Origin: a virus
DNA: 33,009 bases
IMG/VR virus record: IMGVR_UViG_3300005290_000042
Coordinates: 1-33,009 of that record
Direction: 5' to 3' (one strand)
A model generated the notes under the pieces. That model did not search any database and had not been told where the DNA came from. It saw only the letters and a program-made list of their open reading frames with translations. Positions 8,233 through 15,888 of the stretch are shown here, in pieces (positions within the stretch are counted from its first letter, which is position 1; each line of letters starts with the position of its first letter). Made by a program: the position numbers and the translations under genes.

Positions 8233-8679
8233 TTATTTGAGGTGCGGAGGCAATGGTTTGGCGGATTTCTTTTCCGACAAAGCAACTCCCGTCCCCTGAC
8301 GCATCCCCAAACAAACCGCTTCAGAGTACGCCATGACGTTTGTTCCAATAAGTGGCTCAACCCGATTCCAAATGAGCAACACACCGTTGACGATGATTTT
8401 AGAGTTGGAATTAGTGATCCCAGCCTTCTCTAAATCCGCCAAGATAACCGTGCTTGAGAAGTTGGTATTGCCGGATGCTCTGCAAATAACATCTCGCGCT
8501 ATCCCTACTTCTTCCGCTGCCTTGGGATAAACAAGCAGACCGAGCGCAACGGTGTCTCTCACATCGCCTGCAATTGCAGCAGGCGTTGTCCACGGGTTAG
8601 GTCCGGGTGGATTTACGCATCCAGCAAGAAACGTGATTGAAACAGAAAGGAGTCCGAGCTTTAGAATAAGTGATTTCAT
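8233..8679 (-). CDS. Putative lipoprotein, 148 aa
   Basis: MKSLILKLGLLSVSITFLAGC is a textbook lipoprotein signal with lipobox LAGC, Cys at residue 21. The mature chain starts Pro-rich (VNPPGPNPWTTP) and then looks alpha-helical (DVRDTVALGLLVYPKAAEEVG; LADLEKAGITNSNSKIIVNGVL). It ends with a basic, Pro-rich tail, SAKPLPPHLK, much like the PPMPPK tail of the other lipoprotein in this cluster. No family recognised. Its start overlaps the preceding small gene's stop (ATGA) and its stop abuts the next ATG. Confidence 0.7.
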   Translation of the reverse strand: MKSLILKLGLLSVSITFLAGCVNPPGPNPWTTPAAIAGDVRDTVALGLLVYPKAAEEVGIARDVICRASGNTNFSSTVILADLEKAGITNSNSKIIVNGVLLIWNRVEPLIGTNVMAYSEAVCLGMRQGTGVALSEKKSAKPLPPHLK

Positions 8680-8807
8680 TGTTTGTGAATCTGCGTCTTA
8701 TTGCCTCTAGCGTCAATGCCATTAAGGAGCTTTTCCAAGTGCGCCCTGTCCCTTTGGCTAACTCGAAAATAGTCCTCGATATCGCGTATCTGGCGCAACG
8801 TTTCCAT
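8676..8807 (-). CDS. Small charged protein, 43 aa
   Basis: A short frame ends by an ATGA overlap with the lipoprotein start at 8679. From the ATG at 8805-8807 it encodes METLRQIRDIEDYFRVSQRD and on to IHKQ, a hydrophilic, probably helical peptide. A GTG at 8844-8846 would give 56 residues and overlap the upstream gene by 14 nt. The overlapping frame 8597-8821 starts at TTG and looks like a shadow. No function recognised. Confidence 0.5.
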   Translation of the reverse strand: METLRQIRDIEDYFRVSQRDRAHLEKLLNGIDARGNKTQIHKQ

Positions 8808-8832
8808 GTGAAGCTTGTCAAGTGTTGGCTTC

Positions 8833-9099
8833 TTAGCCCTTCTCACGAAGTGTTTCGGTGTTCTCAGCGATTTGGACTCGGTTTGACTCCACCTTTTCAG
8901 TTAGGACTTTGACTTGCTTAGCATCAGCAGCGAACAGATGCCCAAAGAAAATACCAAATCCATTAAACAGAATCCCAAGCCCCATACACCAAACTGCGAT
9001 TGGCTTTGGAAAGTCTGGACTCATTGTGTTTAGGAGTGTTGGCGCTCCGAATAGGAATATTCCGAACGCCGCAAATGCACCGCCAAGGGTTGACTTCAT
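8833..9099 (-). CDS. Holin-like membrane protein, 88 aa
   Basis: Two strongly hydrophobic segments, residues about 4-24 (LGGAFAAFGIFLFGAPTLL) and 33-56 (AVWCMGLGILFNGFGIFFGH), are followed by a charged helix, VKVLTEKVESNRVQIAENTE, with coiled-coil spacing. Size and topology match class II holins and related small phage membrane proteins. It is followed 2 nt away by the stop of the upstream 99-residue gene and sits beside two lipoproteins and a papain-like protein. I infer a lysis function. Confidence 0.6.
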   Translation of the reverse strand: MKSTLGGAFAAFGIFLFGAPTLLNTMSPDFPKPIAVWCMGLGILFNGFGIFFGHLFAADAKQVKVLTEKVESNRVQIAENTETLREKG

Positions 9100-9101
9100 G
9101 G

Positions 9102-9401
9102 TTATGTTTTAGGCTTGTTTTGGGAATCGATTGAAGCTTGTTTAAATATATGATCGTTGTAAAGCTTCTCAGCCTCATCTGCTAATTGAATGTCGGATGG
9201 GAGCTTTGTCATATCGGCGATTCGTCTTGCCTGTAACCAGTTTACTCGAAGCTGCACGCCCATGTTAGAATTAACCAGGGTATGAATGTTGCCAGCAATT
9301 GTCGCAGCCTTCCGTGCATCTAATCGGTTCATTATTCCAACGATAATTAGCCCGATCATTGTGCCGAACCCGGTGAACGCTTGGATTTGTTCAGTTGTCA
9401 T
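9102..9401 (-). CDS. Single-TM protein, 99 aa
   Basis: The N-terminus carries one membrane helix (residues about 8-25, AFTGFGTMIGLIIVGIMNRL). It is followed by about 70 hydrophilic, helical residues (IHTLVNSNMGVQLRVNWLQARRIADMTKLP...). The topology fits an N-in membrane anchor with a soluble helical domain, as in inner-membrane spanins or holin-like accessory proteins. The ATG overlaps the upstream small gene by 11 nt. No family motif seen. Confidence 0.6.
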   Translation of the reverse strand: MTTEQIQAFTGFGTMIGLIIVGIMNRLDARKAATIAGNIHTLVNSNMGVQLRVNWLQARRIADMTKLPSDIQLADEAEKLYNDHIFKQASIDSQNKPKT

Positions 9402-9522
9402 GTTTTTTTAACCATTTCTTGAGCTTTAAAAGCTCACGTTCACCATCACTCACAATCAACGGAGAGGCTTTGTCTTTTCTCAATTGAGCCAGTCGTTTGT
9501 TGATGTAGTCAAGTATTTTCAC
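9391..9522 (-). CDS. Small basic protein, 43 aa
   Basis: A GTG start at 9520-9522 overlaps the stop of the secreted-protein gene (GTGA). The frame encodes a Lys-rich helical peptide starting MKILDYINKRLAQLRKDKAS and ending KLKKWLKKHDN, with stop at 9391-9393. The coupled start and an overlap with the next gene support it, but it is short and has no recognisable domain. Confidence 0.45.
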   Translation of the reverse strand: MKILDYINKRLAQLRKDKASPLIVSDGERELLKLKKWLKKHDN

Positions 9523-10157
9523 TGAACCGTGAAGCTTTGCAGGTGGAGCGTTGCTGTTCCGTTTGTTGTGCCAATACCTAAATCAAAAAAGTGGTCCGAT
9601 CCCATACTAACACCAACCGTCACGCAACCCTGTGCAGCGGCCATGAATTCAGCTAAACAAACCGAGCCGTTACAACCATTTCCGTGTGACCAGTTCATAG
9701 GCTGAACGGTGGTTGATATTGTTACCGTTCCCAGGGCATCGTTAACCACCGTTCCATTTGACGCAAACCAGTAAGTCTCAACATTTCTGGTATTGGAATA
9801 ATCCGTCCGGCTGGAGAAATACAATCTGGCTGCTGCGATCATCCCGTAGTCTCCGGGACAGTTGTAACAACCCCAAACATAACCTGGATCGCCGCTCGTC
9901 ACACTGACCGTGAATGTCGCAGTGATGGTCTTGTCAGTGATATCCACAACTCGGTTCGTCACTAAGAGTGCCGTATAGTTGGCAAAGGCCGAACTGATTG
10001 GGCAAGTAGCCACGTCACCTGAGTCTGGAGCGGGCGCATTTGCGGCTGTCCATCGTGAAAGATTTGTGGTGAATATTTTCCAACCTCCACCTCCGCCACT
10101 TGGTTTCGCAGCAGTGAGTATGAATAAACCAATAATTAAAGAGATAAGTTTTTTCAT
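9519..10157 (-). CDS. Secreted beta-rich protein, possible carbohydrate-binding
   Basis: A 212-residue protein with a Sec signal (MKKLISLIIGLFILTAAKP) and a Gly linker (SGGGGGW). The mature part is strand-rich with aromatic and Cys residues: YVWGCYNCPGDYG near 95 and WSHGNGCNGSVCLAEF near 160. The four Cys could form disulfides in the periplasm or outside. The end (LGIGTTNGTATLHLQSFTVQ) is a typical edge strand of a jelly-roll or lectin-like domain. No enzyme motif was seen. It overlaps the upstream beta-helix gene by 4 nt, suggesting a partner in glycan recognition. Confidence 0.65.
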   Translation of the reverse strand: MKKLISLIIGLFILTAAKPSGGGGGWKIFTTNLSRWTAANAPAPDSGDVATCPISSAFANYTALLVTNRVVDITDKTITATFTVSVTSGDPGYVWGCYNCPGDYGMIAAARLYFSSRTDYSNTRNVETYWFASNGTVVNDALGTVTISTTVQPMNWSHGNGCNGSVCLAEFMAAAQGCVTVGVSMGSDHFFDLGIGTTNGTATLHLQSFTVQ

Positions 10158-12202
10158 CTTAGGAGTCCGTTAATTAACTTTATGTCAGCCGTGGTATTGG
10201 TAGGAATTGTAGCTGTGACAATCGGACCAATCAAACTGAATGGGATCTGAGCAAAACCACCAGCCAACGCCGGAGACGAAGACTGAAGCGTAAAATTATC
10301 CGCGGCGTAGTTCACGAACACCGCGTCACTATTATTTGTAAACGAGTTAAGTTCGGTCACATTGGTTTGAGCATTATCATACCACGTCAGCCATAGATTT
10401 GTTCCATACTTTAAACTAGTAGAAATCACGTCGTGCATGGCCAGAAACTTGTTATCCGTCAAAATCGTCAACATGTATGGATACTGATTGCTCCAAGGGG
10501 AAGTGGTGTAAGGCATGGCAGCAAGTTTGGTTTCAAAGGCCGGTTCCGCTCCAGCGTCCCATGCTGCGATAAGTCTCTGGTCACTTTGGATACAAGCCTC
10601 AACGCAATCTACGAACATATTGTTGGTGATCCCATTATTACGCCCGCCGCCCTGCTCAATGCCTCGGTACACTCGGTTGAAACAATTACCGTAGACGTTC
10701 ACTCCACTGAGGCAATCGTCTAGATAAACACCCATCACGTACCCGGCTGTTCCTGGGGTTAGTCCGTTTCCCGGTGTAATATCATGCATCCAATTGTAGC
10801 GAATTACGTTTCCCCCATACGTCCAATCGTTTCCTGAATAGATCGCTCCTGCGTCTGATGTGGCCGTGCAAACATTGTAAAGTTCGTTGTACTCGATGGT
10901 GTGGTTGTTCCCAGTAAAGCTGACACCAATTGCCGGTATATTATAAATCCGATTGTGTCCAACGTAACTACCCACTCCAGAAATAACCGCAGCGCGACAA
11001 TCCAGGTTTAGCCTGCCACAATCGTGCATGAGGGAATTACTGATAATATTTCCGCCGCTTAAAAGCGTAATGCGATTACCCCCTTGAATCCATATCCCGT
11101 ACTGACCCGCTCCTGAAAGATCGCAATCCTTGAATACAACATTGGTGCTGGTCTCTCCAAAACACAGATAGGACGCGCAATTACGATTCGTGCAATGATC
11201 GAATGTAATATTATTGCAATCCGCGAATTTCATTAACCACTCTGCCGAATCCTCAAATGTGAGTCCTCGAAATACGAGATTGGTTGCTGCATTAAGATTA
11301 AGAACGCTTCCGTTGACCTGGGAGATTGTAGCGACCCCGGATGCGATTGCTGTAGGTGGCCAGAAATAAACAAACTTGTTCACCCGGTCTAAATAGTACT
11401 CACCCGCTGTGTCCAATTCCTCTAAGACATTCACGAACTTATACCGCTGTCCAAGCGTAGGAGGCTGCCATCCTGCCGCTGGAATTGTAAGCGTCACATA
11501 GTTCGTGTTCGTGTAAATGGCACTAACCAAATATCCCTCAAACAGATAATTAAACTTCCAGAATCCAACAGCCATTATATCCCCGGTGTTCGTCCACAAC
11601 GAGGCGTTGGCATTGGTATAGAGAAATGAATTTGTAGGAGAGCCAATCGTGCCTACGTACAGCCAGTTAGTTGTGTTTGGATACTGAGCAACCGTCATAG
11701 GTGAACCATTCCAAAAAAGTTCGTTTTGGTGCACGAACGAATCCCCAATTTGAATACCGTACGCGGCCTGAGCAATGAACGCTGGAAATGCCGACAAATT
11801 GGCCTGATAAACTGAGTTCGTCGCAGCAGCAGGCAACCGCGCCAAGGCATTTGCATTTGTAACGGGCACCCAATTTGTAACAGCCAGACCACCCGAGATA
11901 TGAACGTCAGCATTGGTGTATGCCTGATAGGTAATCGGATTTGCCGGTGAACCACTGTCGTAATAGTGCAGGTAAAAACTTGGATTTGAGATCACCCGAT
12001 ATGTTCCCTGTAAAATATAGACATTGTAAGCAGAGGAGCCAATAGTTCCGTTCAGCGCCTGAACCGCTGCTCTGGCCTTTTCAAGAGTTAGAAACGGGGT
12101 TGCAAGCGATCCGTTTGCAGAGTCTGACCCGTTGGTAGAGACATAAAAATCCGTAGCCGAAACGGAGAATGCAAAGAGCAGTAGAAATGCGAATCTAAAC
12201 AT
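10154..12202 (-). CDS. Secreted right-handed beta-helix protein, likely polysaccharide-active
   Basis: From the ATG at 12200-12202 (682 residues) the protein has a signal (MFRFAFLLLFAFSVSATD). It then opens with FYVSTNGSDSANGSLATPFL...LEKARAAVQ, the classic start of parallel beta-helix enzymes of the pectate-lyase/glycosidase type. Near residue 270 is NVLEELDTAGEYYLDRVNKF, closely matching the 'LEELDTPGEYYLDR..G.LYF.PP' motif of bacterial beta-helix glycoside-active proteins. The following Asn-rich coils (LVFRGLTFEDSAEW, NITFDHCTNRNC, NVVFKDCDLSGAGQYGIW) are beta-helix rungs. A tail-spike depolymerase or secreted glycosidase is likely. The start overlaps the upstream TGA as TGATG. The longer frame to 12238 would bury the signal. 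Confidence 0.8.
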   Translation of the reverse strand: MFRFAFLLLFAFSVSATDFYVSTNGSDSANGSLATPFLTLEKARAAVQALNGTIGSSAYNVYILQGTYRVISNPSFYLHYYDSGSPANPITYQAYTNADVHISGGLAVTNWVPVTNANALARLPAAATNSVYQANLSAFPAFIAQAAYGIQIGDSFVHQNELFWNGSPMTVAQYPNTTNWLYVGTIGSPTNSFLYTNANASLWTNTGDIMAVGFWKFNYLFEGYLVSAIYTNTNYVTLTIPAAGWQPPTLGQRYKFVNVLEELDTAGEYYLDRVNKFVYFWPPTAIASGVATISQVNGSVLNLNAATNLVFRGLTFEDSAEWLMKFADCNNITFDHCTNRNCASYLCFGETSTNVVFKDCDLSGAGQYGIWIQGGNRITLLSGGNIISNSLMHDCGRLNLDCRAAVISGVGSYVGHNRIYNIPAIGVSFTGNNHTIEYNELYNVCTATSDAGAIYSGNDWTYGGNVIRYNWMHDITPGNGLTPGTAGYVMGVYLDDCLSGVNVYGNCFNRVYRGIEQGGGRNNGITNNMFVDCVEACIQSDQRLIAAWDAGAEPAFETKLAAMPYTTSPWSNQYPYMLTILTDNKFLAMHDVISTSLKYGTNLWLTWYDNAQTNVTELNSFTNNSDAVFVNYAADNFTLQSSSPALAGGFAQIPFSLIGPIVTATIPTNTTADIKLINGLLR

Positions 12203-12996
12203 CACGGGAATCCACTTGGAAAGTAAGTGGTCCTCCAATAATTGGACATGGTGTTTGCTGCTGCTGCTGTAAGGTTTGTGCCGAAAATTCGAATAGCGAC
12301 AATGGAATTTGGTCCAGCACTGCCGATGCTTTGATTGTTGGCAAGAATAAATCCCGAATCTCCAGTTGTTGTAGCCCCAACAGATCCGCTCATGTATGCA
12401 ACTCCATTAGTATAAACAACTGAACTTGCTGAATTATACAGCCACCTCCAAATCATATAACGATTCGTGACTCCAGCTAGGTTTGAACTGGTGTAAAAAG
12501 TTCCAGAACCTCCAATGACTCCCTGCCTTACCAAAGCCCCAGAGTTAAAAGAATAGAGCCTGAAACTAGCGTTTCCACTGTCGAAGAAATAATACGTCGA
12601 ACCAGTGTTTGTTGTGCTTAACACCATCCAGATTTCGCATGGCTGGGCTGAGGTAAATGTTGAAGAACTCAGGTACCCTAATGTTCCAGAATAATACATT
12701 GCGCTATGACCATTCAGAACATTTGCTGTGACAATTGGACGCCTCGCAGCAACATCTGCATTTGTTAAATTCCAACCGCTTGTGCTGTTATCTGGAAGAA
12801 CCACAAATGACCCATTCGTTGCAAACTGATCTACGGTGCTATCGTAAATTACTGGATAACCAGGAGTTGATCCAGGAAGCCCCGTGGATGCCGCTGGGGT
12901 TGCAATCTTCCCAACAAATGCCGTATCTCGAAGCGTGAATGCCTGACTAAAGCATGACAGTGATAGGAGGCAGAGAATGAGAACAAGAGTAGGCAT
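12202..12996 (-). CDS. Secreted lectin-like (LamG-type) protein
   Basis: A 264-residue protein with a Sec signal (MPTLVLILCLLSLSCFSQAF). It then has VIYDSTVDQFATNGSFVVLP and ALYYSGTLGYLSSSTFT-like strands (here AMYYSGTLGYLSSS), followed by IWMVLSTTN, FFDSGNASFRLYSF and MIWRWLYNSASSVVYTNGVA. It ends with ISVAIRIFGTNLTAAAA-like residues (here SIVAIRIFGTNLT) and a WRTTYFPSGFP tail. This order is typical of concanavalin/LamG-like domains. It is coupled by TGATG to the fibre gene upstream and the beta-helix gene downstream, so the three are probably made together. No signal-anchor or other enzyme motif was seen. Confidence 0.7.
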   Translation of the reverse strand: MPTLVLILCLLSLSCFSQAFTLRDTAFVGKIATPAASTGLPGSTPGYPVIYDSTVDQFATNGSFVVLPDNSTSGWNLTNADVAARRPIVTANVLNGHSAMYYSGTLGYLSSSTFTSAQPCEIWMVLSTTNTGSTYYFFDSGNASFRLYSFNSGALVRQGVIGGSGTFYTSSNLAGVTNRYMIWRWLYNSASSVVYTNGVAYMSGSVGATTTGDSGFILANNQSIGSAGPNSIVAIRIFGTNLTAAAANTMSNYWRTTYFPSGFP

Positions 12997-15479
12997 CAGA
13001 AAATTGGCAGAGCAATTCCGTTAGTCACTGCATTTCCGTAATGAAAAACCGTTATCGAAGTCAAATTTGTGACATACCATACCCCCTGGGTTTTCCACGG
13101 AGTTGGAGGTGTAATAACCACTGCTGCTGCTGTGCTGTTCGTGATCATCATTACGCACGTCTCAGCCCTAGTCGCGTCCACGTTGATTGGCGCGAGCAAT
13201 GTGAAAGCGGCGTTAGTGCTTATCAGTGAATATCCCAGCTTAAAATCAGGGGCCATCGTTGTCAGATTGGTAGGATACTGATGTTGCTGGGCCGTAAGCA
13301 TCCCGTTGGTCTTGTCAAGGGTGATCGTGGTCGCGCCATTGTACCATTCTTTCTGAGTCCCAGCAGTCCATTCGGAAGAAGTTAATGTACCCGTATTTGT
13401 GATCACGGTATGAGTCGCGTCATGAGAGAATGTCCGTCCACCAACGACAGCGGAGAATGTTCCGTTCGTGATTGTTGTCATGTCGGCTACGTTTGTTCCG
13501 AAGCTGGTCGTCTTATTTGTTCCGTAACTGGACAGGTAGATCGCTCCCGGCGTATCGCGCAGTTCAAGGATACTGTTAGAAAGTGAACCACTAACAGAAC
13601 TGGCTGAAATCGAACCACCAGTAATCGATCCATTCACAACAAGATTCGAGTAAATTGTAACGGTGCCATTGGTGCCGCTTATTTCGACCCTGTTTGTGAG
13701 TCCCTGTAATGATGATCCTGTTGTTCCGGGTCCAGAAGTAGCAAGAAAGAGAGAGGGAGCATCACCAATTCCAGTAGGTCTTCCTGATCCAATTATGGTT
13801 GGAGAGCCACCTTTGTTGCTACCGCTACCTTGAGCACCGGCAAATACCACATTGGACGCGGAGGAACCAACGGTGTTATTGGTTCCCAACTGCAAGTACC
13901 CCACAGTGCCACCATAAACCAAAAAAGCAGCGGTGTTGCTAATTCCAGAACCGAAACCAAGCAAGTTTCCTGCAAGATCAAGCTGAAGTGTTCCCATTAC
14001 TCGCTCTTTGTTAAACGCAGCGGTGATTCCAGTATCACGGAAGAACTGTAACATCGTATTGTCCGTTGTGAGTCCGAATCCAACCCCTCCAACACCAGAA
14101 CCAAATTGAGGACCACTGCTAAGCCCAGCGGCACCGTGCATACGACTGGCCCAAACATCCAACCAAGGTTTAGTGCTAATCCCCAAGGTTTGAAGTCCCG
14201 CTCCAGTGCTCCCGGTATCGGGATACATTCCTCCAACCGCATGGCCAACAAGCTGGTTTGTAATCGGCTCTATGTTTACGGCATCATTAATCAATATTCC
14301 CTGCCTCTGGCTCGCTGCACCTGTAGCTCTTGAGCGGATATGATGAGCCTCGCTTCCTCCAGCAGCAGCAGCAATAATCTGTAAATAGTTTGTGTCACCG
14401 CCAGCAGTTTCACGCCCATAAATATTGTTAGTAAATCCGCTATTAAAGTCTCCTCCATCGGGACGTTGACGAAATTCAACGAGATTGGTTCTATCGCTAA
14501 AGATTGAACTATTACCCACATTGGTTCCACCAACTACATTGAATTTTGCAATCCAGTTATTTGTGCCTGGACCGATACGGGCGTTCTGATTGATCGAATT
14601 TGAAGACACAATCTGGATCGTATTCGTCAAGTCTGTTACAGAAACAGTGTACGCAGATCCGTTAGTAACCACAGTTACATTGGTTCCGGCTATTACAACA
14701 TTTGTGCTACCACCACTAACCGTTTGCCAATATAATTGCTGTGGGGCACCTCCGTCTGATGTTAGGACTTTACCTGCTGCCCCATTGGTGGCAGGCCATA
14801 AATAATCTACCGCCTTTATTTTTGTTAAGTCCCCATTGTCATCCATGTTAAATTTCGTATTTCCGCCTGATTTATATTCCAACTTACTTCCAGAGGTATC
14901 AGCGGCAATATTGAACACTCGTGAGCTATTTGTTGACTCTGCCTCAAGTTCAAATCTGGATCTGGAACTATCTTTTCCAGCTAATATATTAACGGCCATG
15001 TATGAATCAAAAAATCCACCATCAGACTCATATCCTTTGACCTGCCAGTTTAAGAATTGCAGTGGAGGTTCATTGCTATTTACGGTGGTTATTGTTTCAA
15101 AAAAGACCGCACCCCAGTCTGTCAAATCTCCAGTAGGTCCATTTCCTTTACCATAAAATACACTCCCATCAGACCGAATATAAGCAGTAGGATTACCATT
15201 AGTCTGTCCAATATGCAGCCAATTTACAGCATGTGGACCTGTGTCAGTGGTAATCACAGCATTAGTACCAGCTATGGAAACTTTGCCGTATGTTTGATTT
15301 CGGTTGGTGATTGATCCATCAATGGAGTTGGTGCCCATCATTCCAGTGACGATTCCCTTTACACCACTAACGGTATTCGATCCAAAGTATGTCGGACCAA
15401 GGGAGCGATAATCTATCAGTTGCGCGGAGGCAGGAATCGCAAGGACGAAAATAGCCGCAAGTAATCTGAGTATCTTCAT
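12996..15479 (-). CDS. Tail-fibre-like protein with Sec signal peptide
   Basis: 827 residues from the ATG at 15477-15479 (signal MKILRLLAAIFVLAIPASAQ). The longer frame to 15545 would place the signal internally and overlap the upstream gene. The mature protein is Thr/Asn/Gly/Ser-rich with many short strand repeats such as TNVVIAGTNVTVVTNGSAY and RVEISGTNGTVTIYSNLVVN, as in phage fibre shafts. The centre has SNIFSDRTNLVEFRQRPDGG-like (here SSIFSDRTNLVEFRQRPDGG) and other loops. The C-terminus has a globular-looking segment with CVMMITNSTAAAVVITPP. It is preceded 7 nt upstream by a Cys-module gene. An export signal is unexpected for a virion fibre. Confidence 0.75.
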   Translation of the reverse strand: MKILRLLAAIFVLAIPASAQLIDYRSLGPTYFGSNTVSGVKGIVTGMMGTNSIDGSITNRNQTYGKVSIAGTNAVITTDTGPHAVNWLHIGQTNGNPTAYIRSDGSVFYGKGNGPTGDLTDWGAVFFETITTVNSNEPPLQFLNWQVKGYESDGGFFDSYMAVNILAGKDSSRSRFELEAESTNSSRVFNIAADTSGSKLEYKSGGNTKFNMDDNGDLTKIKAVDYLWPATNGAAGKVLTSDGGAPQQLYWQTVSGGSTNVVIAGTNVTVVTNGSAYTVSVTDLTNTIQIVSSNSINQNARIGPGTNNWIAKFNVVGGTNVGNSSIFSDRTNLVEFRQRPDGGDFNSGFTNNIYGRETAGGDTNYLQIIAAAAGGSEAHHIRSRATGAASQRQGILINDAVNIEPITNQLVGHAVGGMYPDTGSTGAGLQTLGISTKPWLDVWASRMHGAAGLSSGPQFGSGVGGVGFGLTTDNTMLQFFRDTGITAAFNKERVMGTLQLDLAGNLLGFGSGISNTAAFLVYGGTVGYLQLGTNNTVGSSASNVVFAGAQGSGSNKGGSPTIIGSGRPTGIGDAPSLFLATSGPGTTGSSLQGLTNRVEISGTNGTVTIYSNLVVNGSITGGSISASSVSGSLSNSILELRDTPGAIYLSSYGTNKTTSFGTNVADMTTITNGTFSAVVGGRTFSHDATHTVITNTGTLTSSEWTAGTQKEWYNGATTITLDKTNGMLTAQQHQYPTNLTTMAPDFKLGYSLISTNAAFTLLAPINVDATRAETCVMMITNSTAAAVVITPPTPWKTQGVWYVTNLTSITVFHYGNAVTNGIALPIF

Positions 15480-15486
15480 AGTTTGT

Positions 15487-15882
15487 TTAACCGCTCCAAT
15501 CCGTTCCTGACCATTTCCACATTTTGTAGGGCGCGTCCTTGTCATAATTTATAGCGCAAGTAACGCTGGCATCGGGTATTGGAGTGGTAGGCATTTCGCC
15601 ACCGTAGTTCCCGCAGAATACTTGCTGAGCACCACCCCCACCTCCGCCACCGTTGTTGACTATTTGGCAGGCAAGGTAAATCAATACTGCACCTTGCATA
15701 TGATCCGGTACGCACTCGGAGATACACCGAGCATTATCAATTAAATCGGCGCTATCGCATGAAACTTGTGCCATTTGACAGAATAGGGATATGAGGACTG
15801 CCGTCTGCATTCCTCGGGGTACACACGAATCCAAGCATCTTGCTTCCGAAAGCAGATCCTCAGAAATACAGCTTATTGCCAT
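15487..15882 (-). CDS. Cys-helix module protein, two repeats (copy A)
   Basis: 131 residues. Two helical repeats of about 35 residues cover roughly residues 5-75: SEDLLSEARCLDSCVPRGMQ then AVLISLFCQM, and SADLIDNARCISECVPDHMQ then AVLIYLACQIV. A Gly linker (NNGGGGGGGA) follows, then a C-terminal segment ending YKMWKWSGTDWSG. The repeat is 'LL..A+CL..C+P.G.Q.AVLI.L.CQ+V'. I have seen this 'C-helix' repeat in phage and metagenome proteins without a known function. A paralogue lies at 16992-17354. Each precedes a signal-bearing fibre gene, suggesting an adaptor, chaperone or trimerisation role. Confidence 0.7.
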   Translation of the reverse strand: MAISCISEDLLSEARCLDSCVPRGMQTAVLISLFCQMAQVSCDSADLIDNARCISECVPDHMQGAVLIYLACQIVNNGGGGGGGAQQVFCGNYGGEMPTTPIPDASVTCAINYDKDAPYKMWKWSGTDWSG

Positions 15883-15888
15883 AAGTCA

